Positions 51,405-59,519 of a stretch of DNA of 59,642 nucleotides are shown piece by piece. The stretch spans positions 15,367 to 75,008 of the forward strand of contig JAGWBX010000005.1 of NCBI GenBank assembly GCA_021295655.1, in the 5' to 3' direction. The position numbers were made by a program, and so were the translations under genes. Each line of letters begins with the position of its first letter. Position 1 is the stretch's first letter. The notes below the pieces were generated by a model. It was not told the DNA's origin and ran no database searches. It saw only the letters and a program-made list of their open reading frames with translations. This stretch comes from Candidatus Latescibacterota bacterium (GTDB taxonomy: Bacteria > Latescibacterota > UBA2968 > GCA-2709665).

Positions 51405-52361
51405 TCACGTCCCCAGCGCGTCTTTGACCACGGCCGCAATTTCGGGATGGTGACGCGGCGTTTCGAGGTTGCACAGGACGACGTGTCCGTCGGCGTACCT
51501 GGCGGCGACCTCGAACTCCGCCCGCACACGGTCGGGAGAACGCACAAGGTACGGATCGGAATAGAGCCCGATGAACGGCACGAACGTGTTCCGCTTCACG
51601 TCTTCGAGCCGCTTCATCTCCGCGGTCTCGAACTCAACGCGCTCCAGGCTCCAGTGCGGCGGATAGAACCAGGAAATCGTCTGCGTACAGAAGTCCAGGC
51701 GCAGCCTGTTTCCATAATATTCGTTGGGGTAGAACGGCGGCCAGACGTGGTTGGTCACAACGGCATCCCGTTGGATCGCCTTCGCGTGTTCGTACAGGAC
51801 GTCGGATACTGCGACCAGACTCGTTTCGGACATCCGCGCAAGCAGATCCGGTTCGTGCGCCTCGGGCTGCCCCGCGGCCATCGACGTCCGGACGTCCGTG
51901 CATCGATCGCAGAAACACGCATAGTGGTTCCTGAAGCCGAACCCGTCGAAGGCTACGCCGTCCGCGATTTCCAGCGCCCTGCTCACCCGCTCCTTCAGGA
52001 ACGACCGTGAAGCCTCGTGCTCGAAGCACAGTGTCGCACCGTCCTGCACGATGGAAAACCACCGGTGCGACAACAGCTGGAAGTTGGCGGGGGTACCCTC
52101 GTGCCCGGCGCGTGCGATCTCGTCCTCCGCGGGAAGCAGCCGCTGCAGACACTCCGGATGCGACCCGGCGAACGCGTCTGAAGGCCGTGCGTACACGATC
52201 GCGACGATCCTGACGCCCAGTTCCGCGCCCCGCCGCGCCATTACCTCCGAGGGATCCCGAACGATCAGGGTGTCGAAACCCAGATCGCATGCAAATTCGA
52301 CGATCTCCTGCTGCTGCGATCCGGTCTCCACCGGCAGATGCCAGTCCCACGCCGCCTTCAT
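51405..52361 (-). CDS. Hypothetical TIM-barrel-like protein
   Basis: 318 residues, no signal peptide. The repeated beta-alpha units (DTLIVRDPSEVMARRGAEL; GVRIVAIVYARPSDAF; DGVAFDGFGFRNHYACFCDRC) suggest a glycosyl-hydrolase-like TIM barrel. A Cys pair FCDRC (about 152) follows a conserved-looking FDGFGFRNHY; such segments occur in putative glycoside hydrolases. Acidic residues at strand ends are present but the active site cannot be assigned. It is the last gene of the eight-gene minus-strand run, 9 nt behind the aminotransferase gene. Confidence 0.6.
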   Translation of the reverse strand: MKAAWDWHLPVETGSQQQEIVEFACDLGFDTLIVRDPSEVMARRGAELGVRIVAIVYARPSDAFAGSHPECLQRLLPAEDEIARAGHEGTPANFQLLSHRWFSIVQDGATLCFEHEASRSFLKERVSRALEIADGVAFDGFGFRNHYACFCDRCTDVRTSMAAGQPEAHEPDLLARMSETSLVAVSDVLYEHAKAIQRDAVVTNHVWPPFYPNEYYGNRLRLDFCTQTISWFYPPHWSLERVEFETAEMKRLEDVKRNTFVPFIGLYSDPYLVRSPDRVRAEFEVAARYADGHVVLCNLETPRHHPEIAAVVKDALGT

Positions 52362-52370
52362 GTCTCCTCC

Positions 52371-53549
52371 TCAGCCAGACCCGTCAGCCGCTTTCCTGAT
52401 TGCCTCCGCCATCTTTCGAACCCGGGCCTGCGTGTTGTCCGGATGCATCGGAATCAGCACGGCCCGGCTCATTATGTCGAGGGAATCGCTGCACATATCC
52501 ATTGTGTACGTCACGTTCAGCTTCTGGTTCGCCGGGAAGTTGTAGGGATTCATATCGGGGTGGTGCGCCCCCTGTTTTCTCATGATCGGGTCCCACCGGG
52601 TGTAGACGTGCCGCCCCGTATCGATGGGCAGAAATCCGCGGGCGCCATTCCCGCTCAGACCGTCCGCGAAAGCCCTCGCCGATTCCTCGTCCGGGAAAAT
52701 GAACCCCAGATTGCTGCCGCACTCGTCCGACAGGCTGTTGTTGACGATGGAGGTCAGCCCCGCGGCCCGGCCTGCCTCCAGCAACTGCCGTTTGTGGGCG
52801 CCCATCTTCTCCAGCATTCCGTCGAGCCGCCGCAACTGGGCGTTCAGAATGGCGCCCGAGACTTCAGGCGCCCTGAAATTCAGTCCCGCGAACTGCTCGT
52901 CCTCCTTCGTCTGATCCGGATTCCAGTAGAACGAACAGCAATCCGAAGCGACGGAGGCGCGTCCGAAAACCGCCTTGTTGCTGGTGACGAATGCCCCGCC
53001 CTCGCCGCTTGAGATATTCTTGTAGAAGTTGAAGCTGAAGGCGCCCGCGTGTCCGATCGAACCCAGCATCCTGCCCTCGTACGCGCCGCCCACCGCCTGG
53101 CATGCGTCCTCCAGCACGAGCAGTTTGTGCCTGCGCGCAACACGCATCAGCGCCTTCATGTTGCACGGCAGACCCCACATATGCACGGGAATGATCGCCT
53201 TTGTGTGAGGCGAGAGCCGGCGCTCCACGTCATCTGCACAGAGCGTGATCGACTCGTCCACGTCGGCTACGACGGGTATCGCGCCTGCCGCCAGAACCGC
53301 CAGCGCGGTGGCCATATACGTACAGGCAGGGACGATGACTTCGTCGCCGGGGCCCACCTTCAGTCCCACGAGCGCGCAATATAACGCGGACGTCCCGCTC
53401 GTGGTCATCATGGCGTACTTCACACCCAGATGCTTCGCCCAGCGGTCTTCGAAACGTTCGCATTCGCCCGTACGTCCGTACCGAAAGAGGCCTCCGTCGT
53501 TGAACAATCTCTCAACACGCTTCAATTCCAGGTCGCCGATACGGTACAT
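52371..53549 (-). CDS. DegT/DnrJ/EryC1/StrS-family PLP aminotransferase
   Basis: 392 residues with fold type I PLP aminotransferase features: TTSGTSALYCALVGLKVGPGDEVIVP (quoted as TTSGTSALYCALVGLKVGPG; PLP phosphate site, about 49-68), PVHMWGLPCNMKAL, LEDACQAVGGAYEG (Asp for the pyridine N, about 145) and FSFNFYKNISSGEGGAF with the internal-aldimine Lys (about 176). Members transaminate keto-sugars, often for surface glycans, or cyclitols. The neighbours (FGGY kinase, PTE-like hydrolase, TIM-barrel protein) fit amino-sugar or cyclitol metabolism. Gaps of 18 nt and 9 nt to neighbours support an operon. Confidence 0.9.
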   Translation of the reverse strand: MYRIGDLELKRVERLFNDGGLFRYGRTGECERFEDRWAKHLGVKYAMMTTSGTSALYCALVGLKVGPGDEVIVPACTYMATALAVLAAGAIPVVADVDESITLCADDVERRLSPHTKAIIPVHMWGLPCNMKALMRVARRHKLLVLEDACQAVGGAYEGRMLGSIGHAGAFSFNFYKNISSGEGGAFVTSNKAVFGRASVASDCCSFYWNPDQTKEDEQFAGLNFRAPEVSGAILNAQLRRLDGMLEKMGAHKRQLLEAGRAAGLTSIVNNSLSDECGSNLGFIFPDEESARAFADGLSGNGARGFLPIDTGRHVYTRWDPIMRKQGAHHPDMNPYNFPANQKLNVTYTMDMCSDSLDIMSRAVLIPMHPDNTQARVRKMAEAIRKAADGSG

Positions 53550-53567
53550 GGCACCTCCCTTTTCCGG

Positions 53568-54230
53568 TTATACGCCGGACACGTTCATTTGATCGGCACG
53601 CGATCCCGCCAATTGAAGCTGTTTGAACACGTACGCACGTGACACCAGCGTCACCGGCACGGTAAGGAACAGGCCCACCAGAAGACAGAGTGCGCCGCCG
53701 ATATTGATCAGAACCGTCAATAGTCCAAAGAGAAACAGGCGCCACCTTTCGCCCCTGGTCAACGCGGCGCTTCGGCGCAGCGCGGCCACCGCGCCCGCGC
53801 CTTCGTCCACGATGGGATAGGCGTAAAACTGAAACAACACCATCAGGAAAACTCCCGGGACGATAAGCAGAGCCAGGCCGACAACCACCAACAGTGCGGC
53901 AATGAGGGTCGCGATAAAGTAGGCTGGCGCAAACGGATAGTGGATGAAGAGGTCCTCGACGCCCGCCCTTCGACCGTCGCTGAAACGCAAGGAGATTACA
54001 GTCAACCCAACGTCCATCACGATGCCCGCGACAAATGCAACGATCGCGAGGAGGAACGCCCAGCCCTCCGAGTATGCGTTCATCTTGAAAACAACGCCGT
54101 TCAGACCCGCAATGATGACCACGTACAGAATGCCAATGCCGAGGAAATACCCCAGATTGTCCAGTGTTGTCCGCCAGCCGAACCGGAGCGCCTCTGCGAT
54201 GGAAAACCTGTGCGTATTCAACGTCGCCAT
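53568..54230 (-). CDS. Polytopic membrane protein (DUF975/YciC-like)
   Basis: 220 residues from ATG 54230 (GTGAGG upstream). After an amphipathic start (FSIAEALRFGWRTTLDNLGYF) there are about six hydrophobic segments, including LGIGILYVVIIAGLNGVVF, AFLLAIVAFVAGIVMDVGLT and VVVGLALLIVPGVFLMVLFQF. The PGVFLMVLFQFYAYPIVDEGAGAVAALRRSAALTRG stretch, quoted in part as YPIVDEGAGAVAALRRSAAL, is typical of this family of uncharacterised membrane proteins. The frame extends further upstream but that part overlaps the dioxygenase gene in another frame. Fits the operon by position; transport role possible but unproven. Confidence 0.72.
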   Translation of the reverse strand: MATLNTHRFSIAEALRFGWRTTLDNLGYFLGIGILYVVIIAGLNGVVFKMNAYSEGWAFLLAIVAFVAGIVMDVGLTVISLRFSDGRRAGVEDLFIHYPFAPAYFIATLIAALLVVVGLALLIVPGVFLMVLFQFYAYPIVDEGAGAVAALRRSAALTRGERWRLFLFGLLTVLINIGGALCLLVGLFLTVPVTLVSRAYVFKQLQLAGSRADQMNVSGV

Positions 54231-54331
54231 TTGCCTCACCGATCGGAGGGTTCGTGTCGTCTCAGGCATGCTGCGAGACGGAGTGATCCGGAAAAATACC
54301 CGTGTCACGTTTGCGGGACGGACACGAAATG

Positions 54332-55141
54332 TCAGGCGCGATTCTGAGCCCAGTTGCCGTACACGTCCACGTCCACGCCGTCCACCTTCGGCCGGACGCC
54401 CTTGACGATAAAGCCGGGCCGCCCCATGCCCTGCCCGCCTTCCTGCCGGTTGCGGGGGTCTCTGAATCCGAGCCGCACCAGGCGCCGCCAGTTTCCGCTG
54501 TGATTGACCGCCGATCCGTGGATGGTCCACAGGTAGAACAGAACCACGTCCCCGGCCCTGGCCGGGACCGAAACGGCATCCTGAAGCCGGTAGCGGTCCG
54601 TGGGCAGGTGGGGCGCGGTGCCGGCGCCCGTAATATGCTCCAGCTTGCCGAGGCGGTGCGATCCCTTGAGGAACTTGATGCATCCGCTGGTCTCGTCGGC
54701 ATCGTCCAGGTGCACCAGGCAATCGGCGTACCTTCCGTCTTCGTGCGGGAAGAATGGCAGGTCCTGATGCATGGGAAAAGGCGCCCCCTTGTCCGGCGGC
54801 TTCGCGTGCAGTGTGACATGGTGCAATTCAACGGCATCCGATCCGAGGAGATCGCCAACCGAGGCGCCCAATTCCCGCTTCGTGATCGCGCGGGACCAGG
54901 CCGCGGAATAATGCTGCAACTCATGGATGGCCACCAGCGTTGCCGCCGCGTCCTCCTCTTCGTCCATATACTCCTTCCGCCATGGCCCTTTCCACGCGGA
55001 ATCCCAGTTCGCGAACGCCTCCATGACGTAGTCCAGCTCGTCGCCCATCTCGCGGACTTCCCCTGGAGAGAACATGCCTTCGAGACGGATGTATCCGTTT
55101 TCACGAAAAGAGGCGACCTGTGCTTCGCTCAGCGTTTCCAT
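54332..55141 (-). CDS. Phytanoyl-CoA dioxygenase family protein
   Basis: 269 residues with HxD as PMHQDLPFF (about 124), a distal His in TIHGSAVNHSG and the 2-oxoglutarate Arg (RRLVRLGFRD, about 225). The N-terminus METLSEAQVASFRENGYIRL is the standard PhyH opening. Predicted cytoplasmic Fe(II)/2OG hydroxylase. In the operon it follows the cupin gene by 37 nt, so both may act on the same compound. Distinct from the 390-residue homologue at 30827. Confidence 0.9.
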   Translation of the reverse strand: METLSEAQVASFRENGYIRLEGMFSPGEVREMGDELDYVMEAFANWDSAWKGPWRKEYMDEEEDAAATLVAIHELQHYSAAWSRAITKRELGASVGDLLGSDAVELHHVTLHAKPPDKGAPFPMHQDLPFFPHEDGRYADCLVHLDDADETSGCIKFLKGSHRLGKLEHITGAGTAPHLPTDRYRLQDAVSVPARAGDVVLFYLWTIHGSAVNHSGNWRRLVRLGFRDPRNRQEGGQGMGRPGFIVKGVRPKVDGVDVDVYGNWAQNRA

Positions 55142-55178
55142 ATCCGGGAATCTCCCATTTGATTGTGTCCTCCCTCGT

Positions 55179-55559
55179 CTATCTGCCGCCGATAACGATG
55201 AGGAACGCGCTGTCTTCCGCGGCCTTCACGGCGTGGCGGAGGTTTGCCGTGAACGAAACCGCTGAACCGGATTCCAGCGTCGCCTCTTCGGCTCCTGCCG
55301 ATACCCGGATTCGTCCACTCAGAAGAATCACCGTGGCAGGGCCCGGGGCCCGGTGTTCGTGCAAAGCCGCGCCCTCCTTCATCACGGTAAGGACCACGGT
55401 CATCTCATCCCCGCGAACCAGCGAAAGCGCGTTCCGGCCTGATTCAGCAAAGGCGTCTTCTCCCTTAAGCTGTTCGGCCATGGCGTGTAACGGAAAGGAC
55501 TCGATCCACGTCTCGTTTACTTTCAAGGGTCGGTAGGGTCGCGTAAAGGCCTTCTCCAT
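55179..55559 (-). CDS. Small cupin-domain protein
   Basis: 126 residues, single conserved-barrel cupin. Motif 1 is GAALHEHRAPGPATVILLSG (about 62-81; His-x-His plus the final Gly), motif 2 is SGSAVSFTANLRHAVKA (about 97-113). The Glu between the two motifs that usually completes the metal site is not obvious, so metal binding may be altered. Cupins of this size are often sugar- or acid-binding enzymes or sensors. It lies between the FGGY kinase and the dioxygenase gene. Confidence 0.82.
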   Translation of the reverse strand: MEKAFTRPYRPLKVNETWIESFPLHAMAEQLKGEDAFAESGRNALSLVRGDEMTVVLTVMKEGAALHEHRAPGPATVILLSGRIRVSAGAEEATLESGSAVSFTANLRHAVKAAEDSAFLIVIGGR

Positions 55560-55622
55560 GCCATGAGCTCCTGTCTAATGCAGCAAGTATCGGGTATTCG
55601 TGCGTCCGGTACGAATGGCGGA

Positions 55623-57122
55623 TTACGGTCCGGTTGTCGTGTTCTCGTTAAACCAGCCTTTCAGACTCGGATACAGGCCGCGGTACCGCTGAAACTGCTT
55701 CTCGTAATCGGTCGCGCGCTTGCCGTTGCACCGGACGGCTTCGCCCAGGCCCACCGCGCGTTCGCAGGCCGCTTCAAAATCGGGAAACACGCCCACGCCC
55801 ACGCCGGCGATCACGGCCGCACCCAGCGCCGACGCATCCTGCACCTCCAGCACCCGTGCGTCCCGTCCGAACACGTCCACCTGGATCTGACGCCAGAGCG
55901 CTGACCTCGCGCCGCCCTCACCGATTCGCAAGTCCGAGATTGGCAGCCCGATGTCCTCGAAACACTCCAGAGAGCGCCTCAGGTCAAACGCAACGCCCTC
56001 CATCACCGAGCGCACCAGGTGCGCTTTCGTATGGCGAAGCGTCAACCCGATCCAGCCGCCCCGGGCGTGCGCGTCCGGGTGGGGCGTTGCGGCCCCCTCC
56101 AGCCAGGGAAGAAAGAAAAGGCCTTCGCAGCCGGCCGGCGCATCCTCGGCCCGGCTGGTGAGGGATGAGATGTCTTCGCCAAACTGGCCGCTCAACCATG
56201 ACAGCCTCGCCCCGGACGTATACGAACACCCCAGCCAGAAAAAGGCGCCCGGAACCGAATGGCACATCGGCCAGAGCCTGTTGTATGCCGCGGGATCCAA
56301 TCTCTCCGCGAACGCCAGCGCGTGCCCCGCAGTGCCGATACCCACGTTGACGATGCCGGGTCTGATTACCCCGCTGCCCACCGCGAGACAGGAAACGTCG
56401 CCGCCGCCGGCGCAGACGGGTGTGTTCGCCGGCAGTCCCATCTCACGGGAAGCCCCGCCTGTCAGTCCTCCGATCACTTCCGGAGACTCGGAAATATCGG
56501 GAAAAAGACTGCGGCGTACCTCCAGCGCCTCAAGAGTCTCGCCGCACCAATCCCTCGCCCGAACATCCGCCGCCGCGGATACAGAGGCGTCGGACACGTC
56601 GGTCCCGAACGTTCCCGTCATCCGGAACCGCACCCAGTCCTTTGGAATCAGCACGTGCCGCGCGTCCCGGTAGACATCGGGCTCGTGGGCCCGGACCCAC
56701 AGCACCTTCGCCAGCGTGTTGATGGGATTCAGCACGAGCATGGCGCGGGTCCGCAGGAGGCCGCCCGCGCGCGCGTTCGCCGCATCGCATTCCGCCTGCG
56801 AACGCCGGTCGAGCCATAGAATGGGCGCCCTGAGCGGATTGCCGGCCCCGTCCACGAACACAGCCCCGTTCATGTGCCCCGAGGTCGACACGCCCCGGAC
56901 TTCATCCACGGACCGCCCCTGTTTACCCAGTTCCACGGCAACCGCGCGGGTTGTCTTGCAGATTGCCGACCACCAATCGCCCGCGTGCTGCTCAACCCAG
57001 CCCGGCTTCGGCGTCTGCATGTCATAACTCGCACTGGCAGCGGCCAATACGACGCCGCTTTCATCCAGTGCAATTGTCTTTGTGCCGGAAGTCCCCAGGT
57101 CGATTCCGATTACCAGTGGCAT
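55623..57122 (-). CDS. FGGY-family carbohydrate kinase, xylulokinase-like
   Basis: 499 residues. The first phosphate loop VIGIDLGTSGTKTIALD (4-20), GWVEQHAGDWW (about 42), the sugar-side LWLDRRSQAECD (about 103) and the C-terminal FGGY pattern region (RIGEGGARSALWRQIQVDVF and EVQDASALGAAVIAGVG, about 405-445) identify the family. Catalytic-type Asp is present in the IDLGTSG and GGGDVSC segments. It phosphorylates a sugar or polyol at the expense of ATP, and overall similarity to xylulokinases is the best label, but neighbours do not include xylose isomerase. Central gene of the eight-gene operon. Confidence 0.87.
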   Translation of the reverse strand: MPLVIGIDLGTSGTKTIALDESGVVLAAASASYDMQTPKPGWVEQHAGDWWSAICKTTRAVAVELGKQGRSVDEVRGVSTSGHMNGAVFVDGAGNPLRAPILWLDRRSQAECDAANARAGGLLRTRAMLVLNPINTLAKVLWVRAHEPDVYRDARHVLIPKDWVRFRMTGTFGTDVSDASVSAAADVRARDWCGETLEALEVRRSLFPDISESPEVIGGLTGGASREMGLPANTPVCAGGGDVSCLAVGSGVIRPGIVNVGIGTAGHALAFAERLDPAAYNRLWPMCHSVPGAFFWLGCSYTSGARLSWLSGQFGEDISSLTSRAEDAPAGCEGLFFLPWLEGAATPHPDAHARGGWIGLTLRHTKAHLVRSVMEGVAFDLRRSLECFEDIGLPISDLRIGEGGARSALWRQIQVDVFGRDARVLEVQDASALGAAVIAGVGVGVFPDFEAACERAVGLGEAVRCNGKRATDYEKQFQRYRGLYPSLKGWFNENTTTGP

Positions 57123-57149
57123 GGGCCGGACCGAAGGTTGATGGTGGCG

Positions 57150-58073
57150 TTATTCGCCGGCGAGAAAACGCCGCGGGTTGTTCGCCAGCAAGTCCCGGAT
57201 TGCGGCATCGGATACCCCTTCGTCCCGCAGCCTGGGTACGAACCGGGTCAACACGAAGTCCAGACCGGGACCGCCTCCGTAGCTTCGCCAGTAACTGGGC
57301 CGGCCCAGATCGTTGCCCAGCAGAATCCTTTCGCTCAGCCCGGCGTCGATCATCCGCTTGAGTACGGCAATGCGCATTTCGTCAGGTCCGTACTTCACTT
57401 TGCCCGGGCAGTCGTAACCCAGATAAGCGCCGGTTTCCGCAATTCGCCTGTGCTCCCAGAAATCCGGATTCCTGTCCATGTGGCTCAGACAAACCCGGTC
57501 CGGCGGTACGCCCCGCGCGGCCAGGAACGAAATCTGTTCGTAACCCATCGTGCCGGCTTCCGTGTGCGTTATCACGGGCACGCCCGTTTCCGTGTGCACC
57601 TTTGCCGCGATGCGCATGAGCTTCCCGTCGGCCTCCTGAAACGTATTGTATCCGCTGCCTCCCTTGACGATACCGGCCTTCACGCCGGTGCCGTCGATGC
57701 CTGTCTCGATGTCCCGGATACAATTCCGGATCATTGTGTCTTCGTCCTGATTCAGGATCGCGCGGTCGCAGAAATAGGGCTTGTTATATCCCGTGATGAC
57801 AATCACGTGCACGTCGGGCACCAGGTCGGCTATCCTTGCCACCTGCCGCACGTTGCGACCGAAGTCGATCGCCGACATCTCGACGAGTGTCCTGCCGCCC
57901 GCGCGCGCCCAGGACCGAAGTTCCTCGGCGGACCGCTCCACGCAGTTCAGCCGGAAATCCCCATCTTCTCTCAGCAGCCAGTCCGGGGCGTCGAAATAGA
58001 GGTGTTCGTGGTAATCCACGATGCCCAGGTCTTCACCGTCGATCTCGCCTCGAACGGTCATCACCGTTCCCAT
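57150..58073 (-). CDS. Phosphotriesterase-family hydrolase (Php/PTE-like lactonase)
   Basis: 307 residues of the binuclear-metal amidohydrolase superfamily. Metal ligands: HEH (DYHEHLYFD, about 22), Lys for carbamylation (GTGVKAGIVKGG, about 136), His in VITHTEAG (about 172), His in LSHMDRN (about 200) and Asp in LGNDLGRPSY (about 255). Php homologues hydrolyse lactones or phosphoesters; the pairing with a sugar kinase suits a lactone of an uronic or aldonic acid. The start at 58073 follows a G-rich stretch; an internal ATG 12 nt later is possible. 9 nt behind the creatininase-like gene. Confidence 0.88.
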   Translation of the reverse strand: MGTVMTVRGEIDGEDLGIVDYHEHLYFDAPDWLLREDGDFRLNCVERSAEELRSWARAGGRTLVEMSAIDFGRNVRQVARIADLVPDVHVIVITGYNKPYFCDRAILNQDEDTMIRNCIRDIETGIDGTGVKAGIVKGGSGYNTFQEADGKLMRIAAKVHTETGVPVITHTEAGTMGYEQISFLAARGVPPDRVCLSHMDRNPDFWEHRRIAETGAYLGYDCPGKVKYGPDEMRIAVLKRMIDAGLSERILLGNDLGRPSYWRSYGGGPGLDFVLTRFVPRLRDEGVSDAAIRDLLANNPRRFLAGE

Positions 58074-58082
58074 CCCGCCCCC

Positions 58083-58832
58083 CTACTCGTCGTCCGACAC
58101 GGACAGGAAATCCGTCCACACCCGCACAATACGCGCGACGCAATCGTGAAACCATCGCCCGCCCTTTTCCGCGGAAGCGACCGTGGCATCGCCGAACACG
58201 CCAGATCGGGACAGACTGCCCAGAGGGAGCGTGGACATCTCGTACTCCGTGGAGCGCGGCGGATACTCCCGTACGGCCAGGTCCATTCTGACCCGTTCCG
58301 GCTTCAGGTAGAGCATCAATGAGGTTTCGAATTCCTCGGCGTGAAAATTCATCGGCGCCCATTGCGGCGACTGTGCATCGGCCATCACTTCATCCAGGCC
58401 CGGATAGAAGACGTTCAAGACCTTCAGATCCAGTTCATCCACAAGCTCTCTGGCGGTCATCCTCAGCGGGCCGGGGTTCGCGCCGTGTCCCGAGAGCGTC
58501 ATCAGCGCGCGACAGCCGCCGCGGTGCGCACTGCGGGCGAGGTCCTTCACAACGTCGCGAAACGTGTCGAACGAGAACGTGAGCGTGCCGGGATAGTCGC
58601 GCCAGCTCCAGGAGTACCCCACCGGGACCGCCGGCAGCACGAGGCCGGAACTCTTTTTTGCGACCTCGATTGCCAGCGCCTCCGCAAGAACGGTATCCGT
58701 GTTCTGCGGCAGGTGGGGGCCGTGTTGTTCGGTTGCGCCCAGCGGCAGGATTGCAGCGGGCGTGTCCGCCCAGAAATCCCTGCACTCCGGCCAGGTTGCG
58801 CTCGCCGCGTCCAGCCAGTTGGAATCAGTCAC
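58083..58832 (-). CDS. Creatininase-family amidohydrolase
   Basis: 249 residues from GTG 58832 (GGAGAAT 6 nt upstream), the first gene of the operon. Motifs: ILPLGATEQHGPHLPQNTD (about 27-45; first metal ligands), RDYPGTLTFSFDTF, ALMTLSGHGANPGPL (about 108) and MNFHAEEFETSLMLYL (about 169) with the terminal Glu/His ligands. Creatininase-fold enzymes hydrolyse cyclic amides and lactones, including steps in riboflavin/coenzyme synthesis (FAPy deformylase) and sugar-lactam breakdown. The catabolic surroundings favour the latter. An upstream extension to 58976 is unlikely. Confidence 0.88.
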   Translation of the reverse strand: MTDSNWLDAASATWPECRDFWADTPAAILPLGATEQHGPHLPQNTDTVLAEALAIEVAKKSSGLVLPAVPVGYSWSWRDYPGTLTFSFDTFRDVVKDLARSAHRGGCRALMTLSGHGANPGPLRMTARELVDELDLKVLNVFYPGLDEVMADAQSPQWAPMNFHAEEFETSLMLYLKPERVRMDLAVREYPPRSTEYEMSTLPLGSLSRSGVFGDATVASAEKGGRWFHDCVARIVRVWTDFLSVSDDE

Positions 58833-58853
58833 ATCAAATTCTCCGGAAGAAGC

Positions 58854-59059
58854 GGGGAGACGGTAGATGAAAGACCTTAAAGCGGGGAGAGGGTAGAGGT
58901 GAGAAGGTAGATGACGTCCTTGCCCGATTGACTCTTCCTTTAATGCCTCCGGCAAGAAATGAAACCGAACGGGCATTCATATCATCTCCCGTCTCCCGTC
59001 TTGCGCCTACCCGTTCTTCGGCACTCACTTCATCTCCCGACTCACGTCTTACGTCTCAC
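58854..59059. repeat. Inverted arms of degenerate heptanucleotide repeats
   Basis: Arm 1 (58854-58911) is made of 7-nt units on the plus strand: GGGGAGA, CGGTAGA, TGAAAGA, then GGGGAGA, GGGTAGA, GGTGAGA, AGGTAGA. Arm 2 (58984-59059) carries the complementary pattern: ATCTCCC, GTCTCCC, GTCTTGC, GCCTACC and later ATCTCCC, GACTCAC, GTCTTAC, GTCTCAC. The centre (58915-58983) contains its own short complementary pairs (TTGCC/GGCAA, TGCCCG/CGGGCA). Tandem 7-mers resemble the short tandemly repeated repetitive (STRR) elements of cyanobacteria in style. Confidence 0.6.
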
Positions 59060-59519
59060 CATGCGTTTTTTTTTGGCTTTATATAGACTTTCAGTCGGAA
59101 TATCCGTGATCATCGCGTGGCCGGGCGTGTAGGACAGCGCGAGCGGAAGCCGGGCCTGCTGTGCCGGCCGCCAATAGTATGCTGTAAGTCATTCATATAG
59201 AACGACGCAATTGATATCCTCTGGTAGGACTTCCCTTGTTGATTCCCACTTTCCGACCGAGAATTTACGGGTCTCCGGAAGGTCGCCATGGACGAATCCG
59301 GGCAAGGCGCCGGATCGTCACAGCCGCGAAAACGCGCCGACCGCGCATGAGTATGCGCCTCCAGATGCAACTTCGGTGCGTCCGCATCGTGGGCGCCGAC
59401 CACCACGGCGAGCATCGCCCTGAGGCAACCCCTCTCTTCGCTGCTGTTGAGTCGGTGCAGACCGGACAGAAGGTAGCGATATAGCTAATGCCATTCGTGC
59501 GCCATAAAGGGTGCTGGAT
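59060..59519. other. Intergenic stretch without recognisable gene
   Basis: About 460 nt with a T-run (59061-59075 region), an A/T-rich TATATA stretch near 59080 that could belong to a minus-strand promoter for the downstream operon, and only weak short frames on both strands. I see no coding sequence, RNA gene or repeat that I can support. Confidence 0.4.

Noticed and set aside
54230..54722. N-terminal extension of the DUF975-like gene
   Set aside because: Overlaps the PhyH gene in another frame; a good ribosome-binding site precedes ATG 54230 and the family-like N-terminus starts there.
59236..59484. Plus-strand 82-codon frame near the right edge
   Set aside because: No ribosome-binding site, no recognisable domain, composition like other chance frames in this non-coding stretch.
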